From assembly GCF_932274485.2 (NCBI RefSeq), contig NC_065881.2, positions 47,750,702 through 47,814,701 on the forward strand: a stretch of DNA of 64,000 nucleotides, read 5' to 3'. This stretch comes from Patella vulgata. Taxonomy: Eukaryota; Mollusca; Gastropoda; Patellidae. Made by a program: the position numbers and the translations under genes. This document shows, piece after piece, positions 1 to 10,677 of the stretch (its first letter is position 1; every line of letters begins with the position of its first letter). The notes under the pieces are model-generated. The model was given only the letters and a program-made list of their open reading frames with translations. It searched no databases and had not been told where the DNA came from.

Positions 1-1323
1 CATTTAGTAGATAAGTTGATTGAAATGAATTTTGTAAGAGTTTAACATGTGCTGGAAATGGAATAAATATGCCTTCCCATCGATTTCTCTAGCACTTGAA
101 CTGAACGATTCTAGTGGAATCTAGGTCTGACATACGTTAACCCATTGTTAAATAACGGCTTAAGTGGCCTCCCCTTCGAACGCTTTAATATCAGAGGAAT
201 CCTTGGAAGATGTTATTTAGTTGAGCAAAGGGAGATGTTAAGAGTTGGACAATAATCAAACTAGGTCCGATTGTCAATACAAGTAAATTACCTATTCCTA
301 GCACAAATACAAACTGGCATGCGGTAAAGAACGAGGTTCGTCAGGGGAGAGATACCATGTCAAATAGAGGTTTATTTCCTAAGATCCTTCCAAATCTCCC
401 TCAATAGTTGGTTTTTATATATTAGTTCCATTTATAGAATTTGGATTTAATGATTGTCATAATTTATGAAATATCTTATTAACAATCTAAACTGACTTAA
501 CGTGAAGCATGTGCACGATTTAAGAGTAACTTTAAGTAACAAAAGGTGTATATTATATCAAAATTAAGTATACTTATCTGAGTATACAAAATAAAGGTAA
601 GCCAACTTTATTACAAGTTATACGTGATAATTTGCTATTTCATTAATACCCAGGAAAGAAAATGCCAATAAGGCCAACCCAAATACATTTTCACCGAATA
701 AAGAGTGAATTATGGCAAGGTAATTATACATATGAAGCCACATAAGATGCCTGGAAGAAGGATGAGTGCTGAGTATTATTAGACGTACTCAGATCTCCTT
801 ACTCCAGCCACAGGCAACGTCTTACGAGAAATTGGTATTTGCCACTTATAAGACCCAATCCGATCAAGAGGACTAACCCGGCGTTTCCACTGTGATTCAT
901 TTCCAGATAACGTATATTCTTTGGCTTGGTTGCTATAACAAGGGAATCACACACAATAACAACAAGCAAACAAATTGCCAGATATAGCCAATCTCTTGAT
1001 TATCTTTCTTAAGGTATAGATGTACATGCTGTTTAAACTGATAACAGCTCCTGGTACCTGGTACTTGAACTGAAACCATTATTATCAATACTTCTGTGTG
1101 CTAGTTCACCGAATCCGTGCTAATATTGACATTATTACGTACAAGATTCGCAGGAAATCAAGTTACTATATCCACAACTAAACATGTTCGTAACGACGAG
1201 ATTAATATGCAATCACAATAAAATCTCGACATAAATAGCATCCAGTATCTTAATTATGTTGTTAAATTTTTTCTGCTATATCGTGGTGACATTTATAGTA
1301 AGTGTCCGTATTCTTGCACTGTT
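1..1323. other. Unannotated AT-rich DNA
   Basis: I see no gene, repeat with definable ends or conserved ORF here. It contains only short random-looking reading frames and is probably intronic or intergenic. Confidence 0.5.
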
Positions 1324-1613
1324 TATAACAGTTGGAGACAGAGAGAGAGAAATGGGGATTAACGTCCACTCGACACAAACTAGGTCATTTCGGGAAAACA
1401 TATGGTTTAATTTTATTTACATAATTCGCTTGCTTTAGCAGTGGGAGGAAACCGGGGGACCCGGAGAAAACCCACGAGGTTGGACAGGCGACCCTAGTCC
1501 TTGCCACGTACAACCGGGGATTCGAAACCACGCCAGTTGACTCAATGACAGACTGCATGATACAGCGCGCTCACGCTAACCATTCAGCCATCCACCCCCC
1601 TATAACAGTTGGA
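1324..1613 (-). mobile_element. S1 SINE, full length, with 13-bp target-site duplication
   Basis: A minus-strand tRNA-related SINE occupies 1337-1600. It is flanked by a perfect 13-bp direct repeat TATAACAGTTGGA (1324-1336 and 1601-1613), which fixes both ends. On the minus strand it starts with a G-run and GGATGGCTGAATGG, containing a pol III A-box-like TGGCTGAATGG (1580-1590). A B-box-like GGTTTCGAATCC lies about 60 bp further on. The body includes a CCGGGTCCTCCGGTTTCC-like core, and the 3' end GGACGTTAAACCCCATTTC-like sequence is followed by a TC tail. Long duplications and a simple-repeat tail are what LINE-driven target-primed insertion produces. The family name S1 is mine. This copy is the reference for the family in this window and looks fairly young. 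Confidence 0.9.
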
Positions 1614-3940
1614 CCGCATTGTCTGTTACCTTTAGATGAAGTTGCACCTGTCCAAATAAGCAATTAAATGAAAAGAAATGGGGCTTAAGGTTCTACTTTT
1701 ATACACCAACCGGGACCAGAGAGAAATTTTGGCCGGACATTGGCCTACTCTTAAGTAAGAGCACACCGCGACCTTGTTCTTTTTTGTCACATCCGAATGA
1801 CTAGACAATATAAAATACACTGGACAATCCCGGAGAAGTCCAAAAGAGCAACACATACAACATTACAAAGTAGTAATCCAGCACCATTGCTAAAACGCTG
1901 ATTAATATGAGAGTGGTCCATTTTAGCTTTAATGTTGATATTGAAATGAGTGTGTGTGTTTAAAACATAGTTATTGATTTTGGTCTGTTAAAGGAATACC
2001 AGTTTCTACTGACAAATTATAACCATTTATGACTCGTTTAATTTGAAAAAATCATTCACTGAAGGTTTTCGGTTAAAGTATTCAAAAAGAAGTGTCGTTT
2101 TATATCCCTCTTTCGAACCAAAAGCTATTTCAAAATTTGATTATACTCGATGGAAATATTGAGGTGTTGCAATTGTTTTGCCAAAAACTATCATCGGGAA
2201 ACAATCTCGCGGCGAACAAGATAACCAATTTAAGATAATTACACCACGATTTCCCTTCTAATTCCCGGACAATTCCATCGTTCCATATGAGAAAAACCAA
2301 ATCTAATTGAAAACAAATGTTGGTTTTGCCATGAAATCCTTGCCCGTAAAATTGATCGGGGGAAACTTTGTAATAGCTAAAGTTTATACGACAACTTGTG
2401 AGGAACCATAACGATAGACATGATATATTTCAGACATAAAATAAATTAAGAGGGTCATCGCGAAAGAGATAGTTGTTGAATAATTTCCCCAGTGATTCCA
2501 AATTTGGGTTGAAAATGGGCTTAGGTTAACAATTAATTGTTTGTTTCTTTGTAATCATGAATCTGTTCATAGGTTAATGAATAGGCCACGAGGGGTCTAT
2601 CATTATATTTAGATAGATCATTGAATAACATCCATCAATAGTTGTATTCGTCTGCTGGCATACATTTAGACTGTTCACTGCAAGCGATATTTTGATTACA
2701 TAAATTGTATTTTGGTCCGGATGGTTACTGTAGGCTTTGGCACATGTTCTGCATTGTGTCAAGTCAATGCCATTCCACCTTCCATTGGGAGACAATCATC
2801 AAAATTTGATCCCCAACTTATTTACTTTCCTTGTAATGTCCACAAGTGGGTGTGTTGTTAATTGATCTGATGCATTCTAAGACATCGAAAGTGATCTGCT
2901 GAATAATATAATCTTGAAGATACCACTAAATACCTGGGCAGACCGGATATATCTCGTCATTTATGATATGAGAACCGTATTATTGTGCTAAGTATGCTTT
3001 AAGTTGGCTTTAATGCCTTTTCAGCAATTATTCAAGGTCAGGTTTAGATGGTATTGTTTATCATTGATCACGCGCAGTGTCAGTTGAGATCCGATGAAAC
3101 GGTTATGACGTCTAGTCCACAATTAATCTAGGTTGTATTGAGATTAACGTATGGTATTTTCTATGGTAATATGAGGTATGACAGCTTGAATAAAAGATCG
3201 ACTCAGACGTGATTTGGGGTCAATCAATGAGAGTTATACTTAGTTATACTTAATACATTGGTATTTGTCTGGGTGAACGATCACATGTCCACTAATGGCG
3301 AGACTTTACCAGTGTAATACATGTCCAATTGTAAGTTACACTACTAAGAAGTGGTTCAAAAGATCAAAACTCTGTGCTAAAATACCAAGTTAGTAACAGA
3401 TTGAATTCTGCCCTTTCGGCTTACTTTTTATTATTTGTTGTAACGACATAATGTCAGCTTGCTGATAATACCAAACATAGGAATAATTTATCTTTGATAT
3501 ACATTGCTTGGGTACTTTCAAAATTGACAAGCTCGAATGGAGTAAATATTAATTTTAGTCGGGTTATTATGTTACAATGGAGCGGAATTTTGACTGATGT
3601 TATCATACTTCCTTCAATGAGTTCCGTCGTATTGAGTTATCTGGCTTATAACTTAATATATGACATATTAAACTTTAAATGATCAGACACGCTTTCCATT
3701 ACCGGATACCAAAGCCATTATAGATGCAGTTGATTGCGTGTGCGCTGGGTAGACCTTGCCTAGTTAAGGTGAACTGGAAACTAGCAATTTCATTAAAGAT
3801 ACGGTTATTACAAAACACTTAAGATCAAGCACAACATAATGCATGTCAAATGATGTTAAGTTACTAGAAATGACTGAAATGCTACGAAAGAGCTTGAACT
3901 ATACGTGATCGAGCTTATTTGCGTAAGTTGTGTTCTCTAA
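1614..3940. other. Unannotated AT-rich DNA
   Basis: No repeat family or recognisable coding exon was found. The small ORFs are AT-rich and match nothing I know. Confidence 0.45.
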
Positions 3941-4260
3941 GGCGCGATGGCTCACTAACCTTGTCCAAGGTTAGATCCCGGATATTCGAGAGCGTTCCTG
4001 GGGATTTTTCGGTGTTGTCTCCCCCTATCAGTGGTGCAAGACGAAGGGTCTGGAAAGGAACGGTGTCTAATTGTTTGGATCGAACGAAAGACCGAGGTCC
4101 CGTGTACACGTAAAATAACTCTTGACATTTGGAATTTGAAATAAGAGTAGTTTCGCTTTCCGTGCTAACTTTCTCCCATAGCACACTGCATGGCGCGTGC
4201 CCGTCTTCAATATCCCGGATGGAAAGGAATTAAAGGGGTTGAACCCTATTTCATTTCCAT
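3941..4260 (+). mobile_element. S2 SINE, near full length, diverged
   Basis: A plus-strand copy of the second SINE family. The head GCGATGGCTCACTAACC and the following GGTTAGATCCC resemble degraded pol III A and B boxes. The body carries CCGAGGTCCCGTGTACACG and TAAGAGTAG landmarks, and the 3' end is GGTTGAACCCTATTTCATTTCC. Short frames on both strands of this copy arise from the SINE and are not genes. Divergence from the 23.5-kb copy is high, so this is an old insertion. No target-site duplication was identified. Confidence 0.8.
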
Positions 4261-4529
4261 TGAAAATTGAGTTTGTTGAGTTTGGCCTATAATACAACAA
4301 AGAAACTGACTTTCTATTTTCATAAATTCAACAACGAAAAACAGTGATTTGAAGTACAAATAAACTGAGTTTTTTTATTTCATTACATCCGACGCCATTT
4401 ATTTTCAAAATCTTGCAGGAGACACTACCTAGCGTTCAGAACAAAATATGTTTTGAATGAATGGGGTAATCGTCTAGAGGGAATATAGCAAGATATTACA
4501 TGAATATTTACTTTGTTTCATACATGTTA

Positions 4530-4897
4530 TTATTGATGCATTATGGGGGATTAGATAAAGATCTGGCAGTTCTCACTATAATAGTTAAAGACTAGATGAT
4601 GTAAAGGGAATTTGCTGAAACTTTTAGTCAAATTGATCCACTCTGAACCGAGATTTTAGCGAAGCCAGTACCATAAAATTAGATAGTCTCGATTATCCAT
4701 TTCATGATTAAACCGAGAATGACAGTGTAGCAGCAAATCGGATCCTAATCCAGTAAACATCGCAGGCTAGCGTTGACATTGAGAGTTGATAATGGTTTGG
4801 ATAAGTTAATTAATGTCTAATTAAAAATTTAGATAACATTTCAGGCCCAAAGGAAGATCTGCAATAGACAGATTTAGCTCTTACATAATGTGTGTGT
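4530..4897. mobile_element. MITE-A copy 1 (TTAA-type inverted-repeat element), reverse orientation
   Basis: A non-autonomous repeat present at least six times in the window. It begins GATGCATTATGGGGGATTAG and ends with an AGCTCTTACATAATG segment that is the reverse complement of the opposite-end signature (CATTATG..AGAGCT). Internal landmarks are GCAAATCGGATCCTAATCC and a CAGGCCCAAAGGAAGATCTGC block. It has no ORF of note. The family's ends match TTAA-flanked copies at 14853 and 59753, so a DNA transposon relative with TTAA targeting is likely, but the superfamily is unassigned. Confidence 0.75.
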
Positions 4898-5470
4898 TTA
4901 AGGAGGTTAAAACTGACTGTATAAATTACGTGGGCATTCAGTGATGTATAATTTATATGATTTTATAGACAGCTATAGCATTTATTGTAAATCCTTTTTT
5001 TGTATATATAAGCTAAACTTTTTAATAAAATCATTTCTCAATTTTCTATTGACTGTATTGAAAGTTTGTATAAATCACTTTATGTTATCATTCTCACATT
5101 ACACCTGTGTCACCTTCATACACCAGTGATCGATCCAACAGCACTGATGACTTTCTATTGTGTTTGGGTTTTAGTCCATGTTGGAATAGATGAAATAAAT
5201 GAAATATACTGTTTACAAAGTTACATAGAAGAAAACTATTATACTGACGTCACTAAGAAGCCACATATGCACACAGACATTGAGAGATTCTTGAAAACAT
5301 ATAAGACATAATATGGAAACTAAGTTGTTCTTGGTATTGTGTTGTAAAGCCTTCGTCAGACTAGTTCCTTTAGGAATTTTCTCTGATCGGGTCAGCGGAC
5401 AGAGACAGTCCCTAAAGGAAATACCGTCAGACCAAAGCACGATGGGATTCAATCCACATTGCTCTGTTAA
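4898..5470. other. Unannotated DNA
   Basis: No gene was recognised. A short imperfect inverted repeat (CCTTTAGG near 5370 and CCTAAAGG near 5412) sits just outside the larger fold-back element that follows. Confidence 0.4.
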
Positions 5471-5471
5471 A

Positions 5472-6500
5472 GACCCCATCACACCAAAGCACGACCTATA
5501 TAACGCGACTCATATTATTTTGAGTCGCGTTGTAAGGCTGGATAAGGTCTTCTTGGATAGCGAAGGTCGGCGTCAGGTCTTGGTGAATCGGGAGCAGGTC
5601 TTGTTGAAAAGGCATCAACTCGACCTGTTCCCGACGAGTGACCGTGACGGTCCAGGTCGAGTTTGAGTCGCGTTGGGAGTCTGGGAAAGTCATATCTATG
5701 GGCCGTGTTGGGGTCGGATGTAGATCGAGATGACATGTAGCCGGGGATGATACGGTTCTCTCACGATCCAACTCGACTTGAACACGACCTCAACACGTTG
5801 TACACGACCCCAACAAGATCAGCCCAACTCTCAACATTAACATGCTTCTGATCCCGGGTACCTGTCAACACGACTTGAACATGACCCCAATACGATCAAC
5901 GCGAACCGGATACGACCAACTCGCTCCAGTCCAGATCCATCAAGACCTTGATAAGACCTACTCGACCTAATCCCGACCCCAACTCGACAAACTCGCTTCT
6001 GTCCAGATACTGTACAGGTTCTGTCCAGGTCCATCACGACCTCTGCAGAACAGTATAAAATGATCAGAAATAGTACTATATCTACGAACCAAATCTAAAA
6101 GGTTTGGCGATCCACGCAGACTAATAATTTCTAGCAGGTCGCGTATAACCGCGTTACAAATTTGATGAACTTGCTTCCACCAGTCTCCAGGACCGACAGG
6201 CTGGGTATCTGCACGTTGCCGATACGATCAAACAAGACCCCAACACTCTCTCAACACGATCACGGCGATCCAATCAGACGTTAACACGACCGAACACGAT
6301 CCCGATGCGATGCAGCAAGATCATTTTCAGGTTCCCAAGCATGACTAGGAACGTCAAGGTCATTCGTCGGGAAAAGATCGATTAGATGCCTTGTCAAAAA
6401 GATCTGCTCCCGACTGTGACTGTGACCTTCGCGATCCAGGAAGACCTTCTCCAGCTTTACAGCGCGAGTCGCGTTAGGTCGTGCTTTGATCTGACGGGGG
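5472..6500. mobile_element. GC-richer ~1-kb fold-back element with ~160-bp inverted ends
   Basis: The left end (5472-5645) and the right end (about 6345-6500) are imperfect inverted repeats. Matching landmarks, in order inward, are the AAAGCACGACC / GGTCGTGCTTT pair, GCGACTC, AGAAGACCTT / AAGGTCTTCT, GAGCAGGTC / GATCTGCTC and CGACGAGTGACC / GGTCATTCGTCG. The left arm also contains a perfect 11-bp-stem hairpin (AACGCGACTCA, 5502-5512, pairing with 5521-5531). The middle is a string of degenerate CGACC/AACACGACCCC motifs with a base composition unlike the AT-rich surroundings. Short overlapping ORFs on both strands are low-complexity by-products of these motifs. I see no transposase. It is probably a non-autonomous inverted-repeat transposon; family unknown. 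Confidence 0.75.
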
Positions 6501-7450
6501 CTTAGACCTGTCGAATACGATCAAATACGATGCAACTACTGTGAGCGGTTAGGTACAAGTACATCAAAAATGAAACTAAGTAACTGAGAGCAGCTAGTTG
6601 TATCCAGTTTTTTTAGGGCACACGGATAAAACGGGTGACAATTAAATCCACGGGCCTGTAATTGACTTTAGATTTTCATTCATTTCATGACTTCTAGCTT
6701 CAATGTAAACTTACAGATAGGGCTCAACGAAGTCACCATTTGAAAAAGTCACCTTGTACATAACGTTATTTTTTTGCAGGCCACTTTGTGTTTTATCAGT
6801 GGCACGATCGCGCACAGCAAAGAAAATAGGCACAGCTATAACCCCGCAAAAACACCGGAGAAACTGGTAAGACGATGCTTTCCAATCACTATTAAGCGTG
6901 CGGCGTGCGTAGACCAACCTGCTTCCTGCAACTACTGATTGCCACCAGTTGCTACAAGTCGCTCACAAATAACTTGCAACGGGTTGTACCAATTCTCAAG
7001 CTCGGTCAAAGCTAGGCTTTATGAGCGTCAATATAAATGAGAAATTGACTTTGATACATGATCATAAATAACATTGCATGACGAAACCAGTGATTTACAT
7101 GCACTGTGTTGACGGTTCCAAGCATGTCTCCATCTAGTATAATGGGTGATTAATATCGTGATATAATACATTATCAACATTTTTCAAAGTTTGAAAAAAT
7201 CACATTGGAAATTACAGCATTGATTTTTTCTTTTACTATTGTTTAGTGTTGACAGTGTCGATTGTGCGTACCTTGTAGGGTTTTCTATGAGGCAATTGCA
7301 CTCAAATGACATAAAACATATATTTATTGGTAATTTCGATTAACGAACTTTTTTCCTTCTGGATAATTACACGCCAAATTATCATTACGGCCTGGTCTGA
7401 AATAGGTTGTTTGCTTGCCATGATAATGAAAATGATAGACATCAAAAAGA
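6501..7450. other. Unannotated DNA
   Basis: No gene or repeat with definable ends was found. A minus-strand 68-codon frame at 6711-6917 matches no family I recognise. Confidence 0.4.
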
Positions 7451-7784
7451 ATGGGCTTGCATAATTCCATCAGTAACTGGAAAATGGGAAATGTGTTTTT
7501 TTTTCAATATTTTATCATCATTTTGTTGGTGACCAATGATTACACGTGTTTTACCAAAGGCAATACTCAATCGATCGCACATTATATCCATAAGGCAACC
7601 CTATCAGTAGTAATTTGTCAAATTAACTATGATATGTTCGGTTCTGTTAGAGAAAATAATGACATTGTTGGCGACAAAGGTGTTTTCCTGTTTTCATACA
7701 TGATAAATGTGGAGTTTGTACATGCTTATGATTTCTGTGGATGTTTGTTATTATCTAGCTCACGTTTAACGCCATATAGTAAAG
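7451..7784 (+). CDS. Candidate first coding exon with signal-peptide-like start (hypothetical)
   Basis: An ATG at 7451 opens a 128-codon frame ending at 7837. A second in-frame ATG (residue 12) begins MGNVFFFQYFIIILLVTND, which looks like a secretory signal peptide: a hydrophobic stretch followed by polar residues. The following sequence has scattered cysteines and alternating hydrophobic/polar character. At 7784/7785 the frame meets a strong 5' splice-site sequence AAAG|GTAAGC, after which the remaining frame becomes a low-complexity hydrophobic run. A real protein might therefore have its first exon end here. I do not recognise a family, and a chance ORF in AT-rich DNA is a serious alternative. 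The downstream exon was not found. Confidence 0.25.
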
Positions 7785-7837
7785 GTAAGCAGCTCAGTGT
7801 GGTTTTTTTTCTAATAATTCTTATGCTGATATATTAA

Positions 7838-8640
7838 TTTCGAGGTATAGTTTATAAAATATTTTAAGAGTACTGAATTTCTAAAAAGGGTAGAATTTAA
7901 CCTTCTTGTATTAAGAAAGAGGATGAGGTATATATATGGCATGGGCTAGTACCATCCTATAAAACATTGATGTGTGATATGTAGCGTCTCGTAATGAATT
8001 AGTGCCGGAGCCCGCCATATTTTAAGGCTTTATACTTCCTCATTTTTTGAATTATGCCCCCCCCCCCAATAAATGTTATTGCACTTACATCCCATACACG
8101 GGATAGCTGTCGTATTAAAATATGTTTGGAAACGGGAAAACGTGTTTCAGTCTTTAAACTGTTGAAAGATTAATTGAGAATACGGAACATTGAGAAATGG
8201 ATTCACGATAAGAGCGAAATCGTTTTTTTAAAAAAAAAAAAAAAAAATACTTCATTGGAATTGTACAATAGGTATCTTGCAATATAGTGGCATTGTGGAG
8301 ACCGGCATCATGGCTTCCCGTGAAAAAGGGGCTATAGTTTTTTTGTGAATGTTTAAATTTACAACCAGACACCCAACTCAAGAACCCGTTATCAATGTAT
8401 TTGTCCCCATCCCCAGCTCACTGGTTTCAAAAACTAGCACCGTTCCTGGAATTAGCTATGAAATATATTGGCAAATAATGGTGTGAGTCCTGCCATTTTT
8501 GTTTTCCGGATTTTTATTTCGATTGAAGCTTGTTACAGATCAAGTTCGTTTTTCCGTTAATTTATTCACCTGATTTATGGTCATTTATTGACTTATCATC
8601 AATTCAAATTTAGAATTGGCTTAGGTTAAACAGGTGTTGT
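7838..8640. other. Unannotated DNA with homopolymer runs
   Basis: Contains a C-run near 8058-8066 and a T/A homopolymer junction near 8224-8247. No gene or dispersed repeat was seen. Confidence 0.4.
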
Positions 8641-8826
8641 GTAAGGGATAAATAGAGAATCTCCTACCAGTCTTTTTTGATATCAAAAAATATCAAGACA
8701 AGTTGATAAAGTAACAAAAAACGAGGCTCTGCCGATTTTTTTTTTTACTTTATCAACGAGTGTTGATATTTTTTGATATAAAAAAGACGAGTAGGAGATT
8801 TTATTTATCACCCAATCCCTTCTTAC
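8641..8826. mobile_element. Fold-back MITE-like palindrome, ~185 bp
   Basis: Two arms of roughly 75 bp are inverted copies. GTAAGGGATAAATA at the left end pairs with the CACCCAATCCCTTCTTAC side at the right, and inside them CTCCTAC/GTAGGAG, GTCTTTTTTGATAT/ATATAAAAAAGAC and GTTGATAAAGTAA/TTACTTTATCAAC pair in order. The loop is GAGGCTCTGCC flanked by homopolymers. There is no ORF. The structure is typical of a non-autonomous DNA element or a hairpin-forming locus. Confidence 0.7.
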
Positions 8827-9103
8827 ATGCACAAATAGATAAATATAATTCTTTGCTGTAGATTTTACTTTTACTGAACATTAAGGCGTAGTGATACATC
8901 ATTTTTTGACAGCAATTCAACCATTGCAAAGTCCTTCCATCAAGGTCAATTGAACAACAATAGTTCATATTTAATAAAAAAAAAGTTACTTTTGATAAGA
9001 AATGAACTGTTCTTTGAAAATAAAAAAGTAGTTCCTTTTCAACTGACCAAGGAAATATCGCAGTAGATTATGAAATATATCACACAAGCGATATCTACTG
9101 TAG
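8827..9103. other. Short unannotated stretch
   Basis: Only a weak inverted similarity is seen here (TCAAGGTCAATTGAA near 8940 versus TTCAACTGACCAAGGA near 9038). No gene is present. Confidence 0.35.
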
Positions 9104-9250
9104 AATGTATTATTGGGTAATAAAACTACTTATTGCAGGTCTTTCTTTGGGCCTTAAATGTTACATAAATTATTAATTAGACATGTATTAGCATGACAAG
9201 ACCATAATCAACCCTCAATGGCATCGGATGGCCCTGATTTTAAGTAGATT
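9104..9250. mobile_element. MITE-A copy 6, partial
   Basis: Contains TATTGCAGGTCTTTCTTTG, an AATTATTAATTAGACAT block and GACCATAATCAACCCTC in the same order as copy 3 at 59753. The opposite end is missing, so this is a truncated copy. Confidence 0.65.
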
Positions 9251-10516
9251 AAAACGGTTCTGTCATTTAATGATTTAATTTAAAAGTAGAGAAGACTAAA
9301 ATGACCAGTAAAGTGGTTACGATCAATGCACACATCTTGTCAAAACTACAACCATTGATATGTATTTCGACGGTATATTTACAGTAACGTATTCAAGGTA
9401 TCAGCCTCATATAAACACAATATAAAATATGGGGACTCTAAGAATATTATTACACAAGACCTGTTGTCTGATATTAACAGACCAAAATAAAATTATAGCG
9501 ACAAATCATTAGATCAAGAATACACTGTCTTCCATGTTATGTTGATTAGTTAGTCCTTGATAACTTCCCACCACTAAAGTTAGTCATGTTGTAATTACCC
9601 CAGGTAAGGTACATGTAACAATAGAGACTTTTGGCAATCGGAATTTTCCCATTCGTATCACGTATCCGTATCGTATGCGTGATACGTTGCGTCAATGTAG
9701 TTTTAGAGTTTTCGCAGATTTTCGCTGAGCTGGGCTGAGGTTAGTTCTATTACAGCATCACCACCAGTACTAGTCAAGTGCCTAGCGTACAATTTCCCAG
9801 ACGGAGTGAAGTCGCTCGACAGCCGCTGGTCTATTAAAATATTTTTAATGTCGAATCTTATTCAAAATCTTCGACTTCGACTCGAGCGCAATTTTTGGTT
9901 TCACTAATGTATCATTTCAGAAAGTTCATACCACGTTAATATAGAATAAAATCATTTACAGATTTGCAAGGTCCCGCCTCCCTAAATTTAGCACGTAGAT
10001 CAACCAGCATGCAAACAGAGGGTAAAAATATAAAAATTCCGAGAAAACCCCATCAAAAATAATGACTAAATTCCAGTCGTTATCACGGTTAAAATCACAT
10101 CAAATATACACCTTCGTGTTCCAGGATACACATAAATTCATAAAAACGCTATGATACAGGGGGGGGGGGGGGGTGGATGGCTGAAGGGTTAGCGTGCGCG
10201 CGCTGTATCATAAAGTCTGTCATTAGTTTAAACATATTTTATTGACAAATATCAAAAGGATTGAGCACAAGTTTCAAAAACTTAGAAAAGCCCTTTCCAT
10301 ACATAGAAATGATAGACATTATTTAATACTAACAAGATTTCGAAATAGTATATACAATAATAAATAATTTATAAGTAATATAAGTAAAGTCAGATGAATT
10401 ATATCTCAAAGCTCTATATAAAAATAAGTGAAGAGGTGATAAAGAGAATATAAAATTATATTTAAAACATTGAAAAATAAAGTTTAATAAATGGGATATA
10501 AATGAACTGATGCATG

Positions 10517-10520
<4 letters not shown>

Positions 10521-10550
<30 letters not shown>

Positions 10551-10576
10551 GGGGGGGGGGTGTGGGGGGTGCGGAG

Positions 10577-10606
<30 letters not shown>
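10521..10606. repeat. A-run / G-run / A-run simple sequence in LINE 3' UTR
   Basis: A run of about 30 A is followed by an 11-G run and other G-rich sequence (TGTGGGGGGTGCGG), then another run of about 30 A. On the LINE's own strand this is T-C-T. The G-rich part could form a G-quadruplex. Run lengths are likely to be unreliable in any assembly. Confidence 0.85.
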
Positions 10607-10608
<2 letters not shown>

Positions 10609-10677
10609 AAAAAAGTTATCCACCAAAAAAGCTAAAGCTAATAATTTATTCTAAGATGTAACTACTAACAATAACTT

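Noticed and set aside
5313-6037. Several overlapping ORFs (up to 117 codons) in both directions
   Set aside because: They are low-complexity products of the CGACC-type motif array in the fold-back element.
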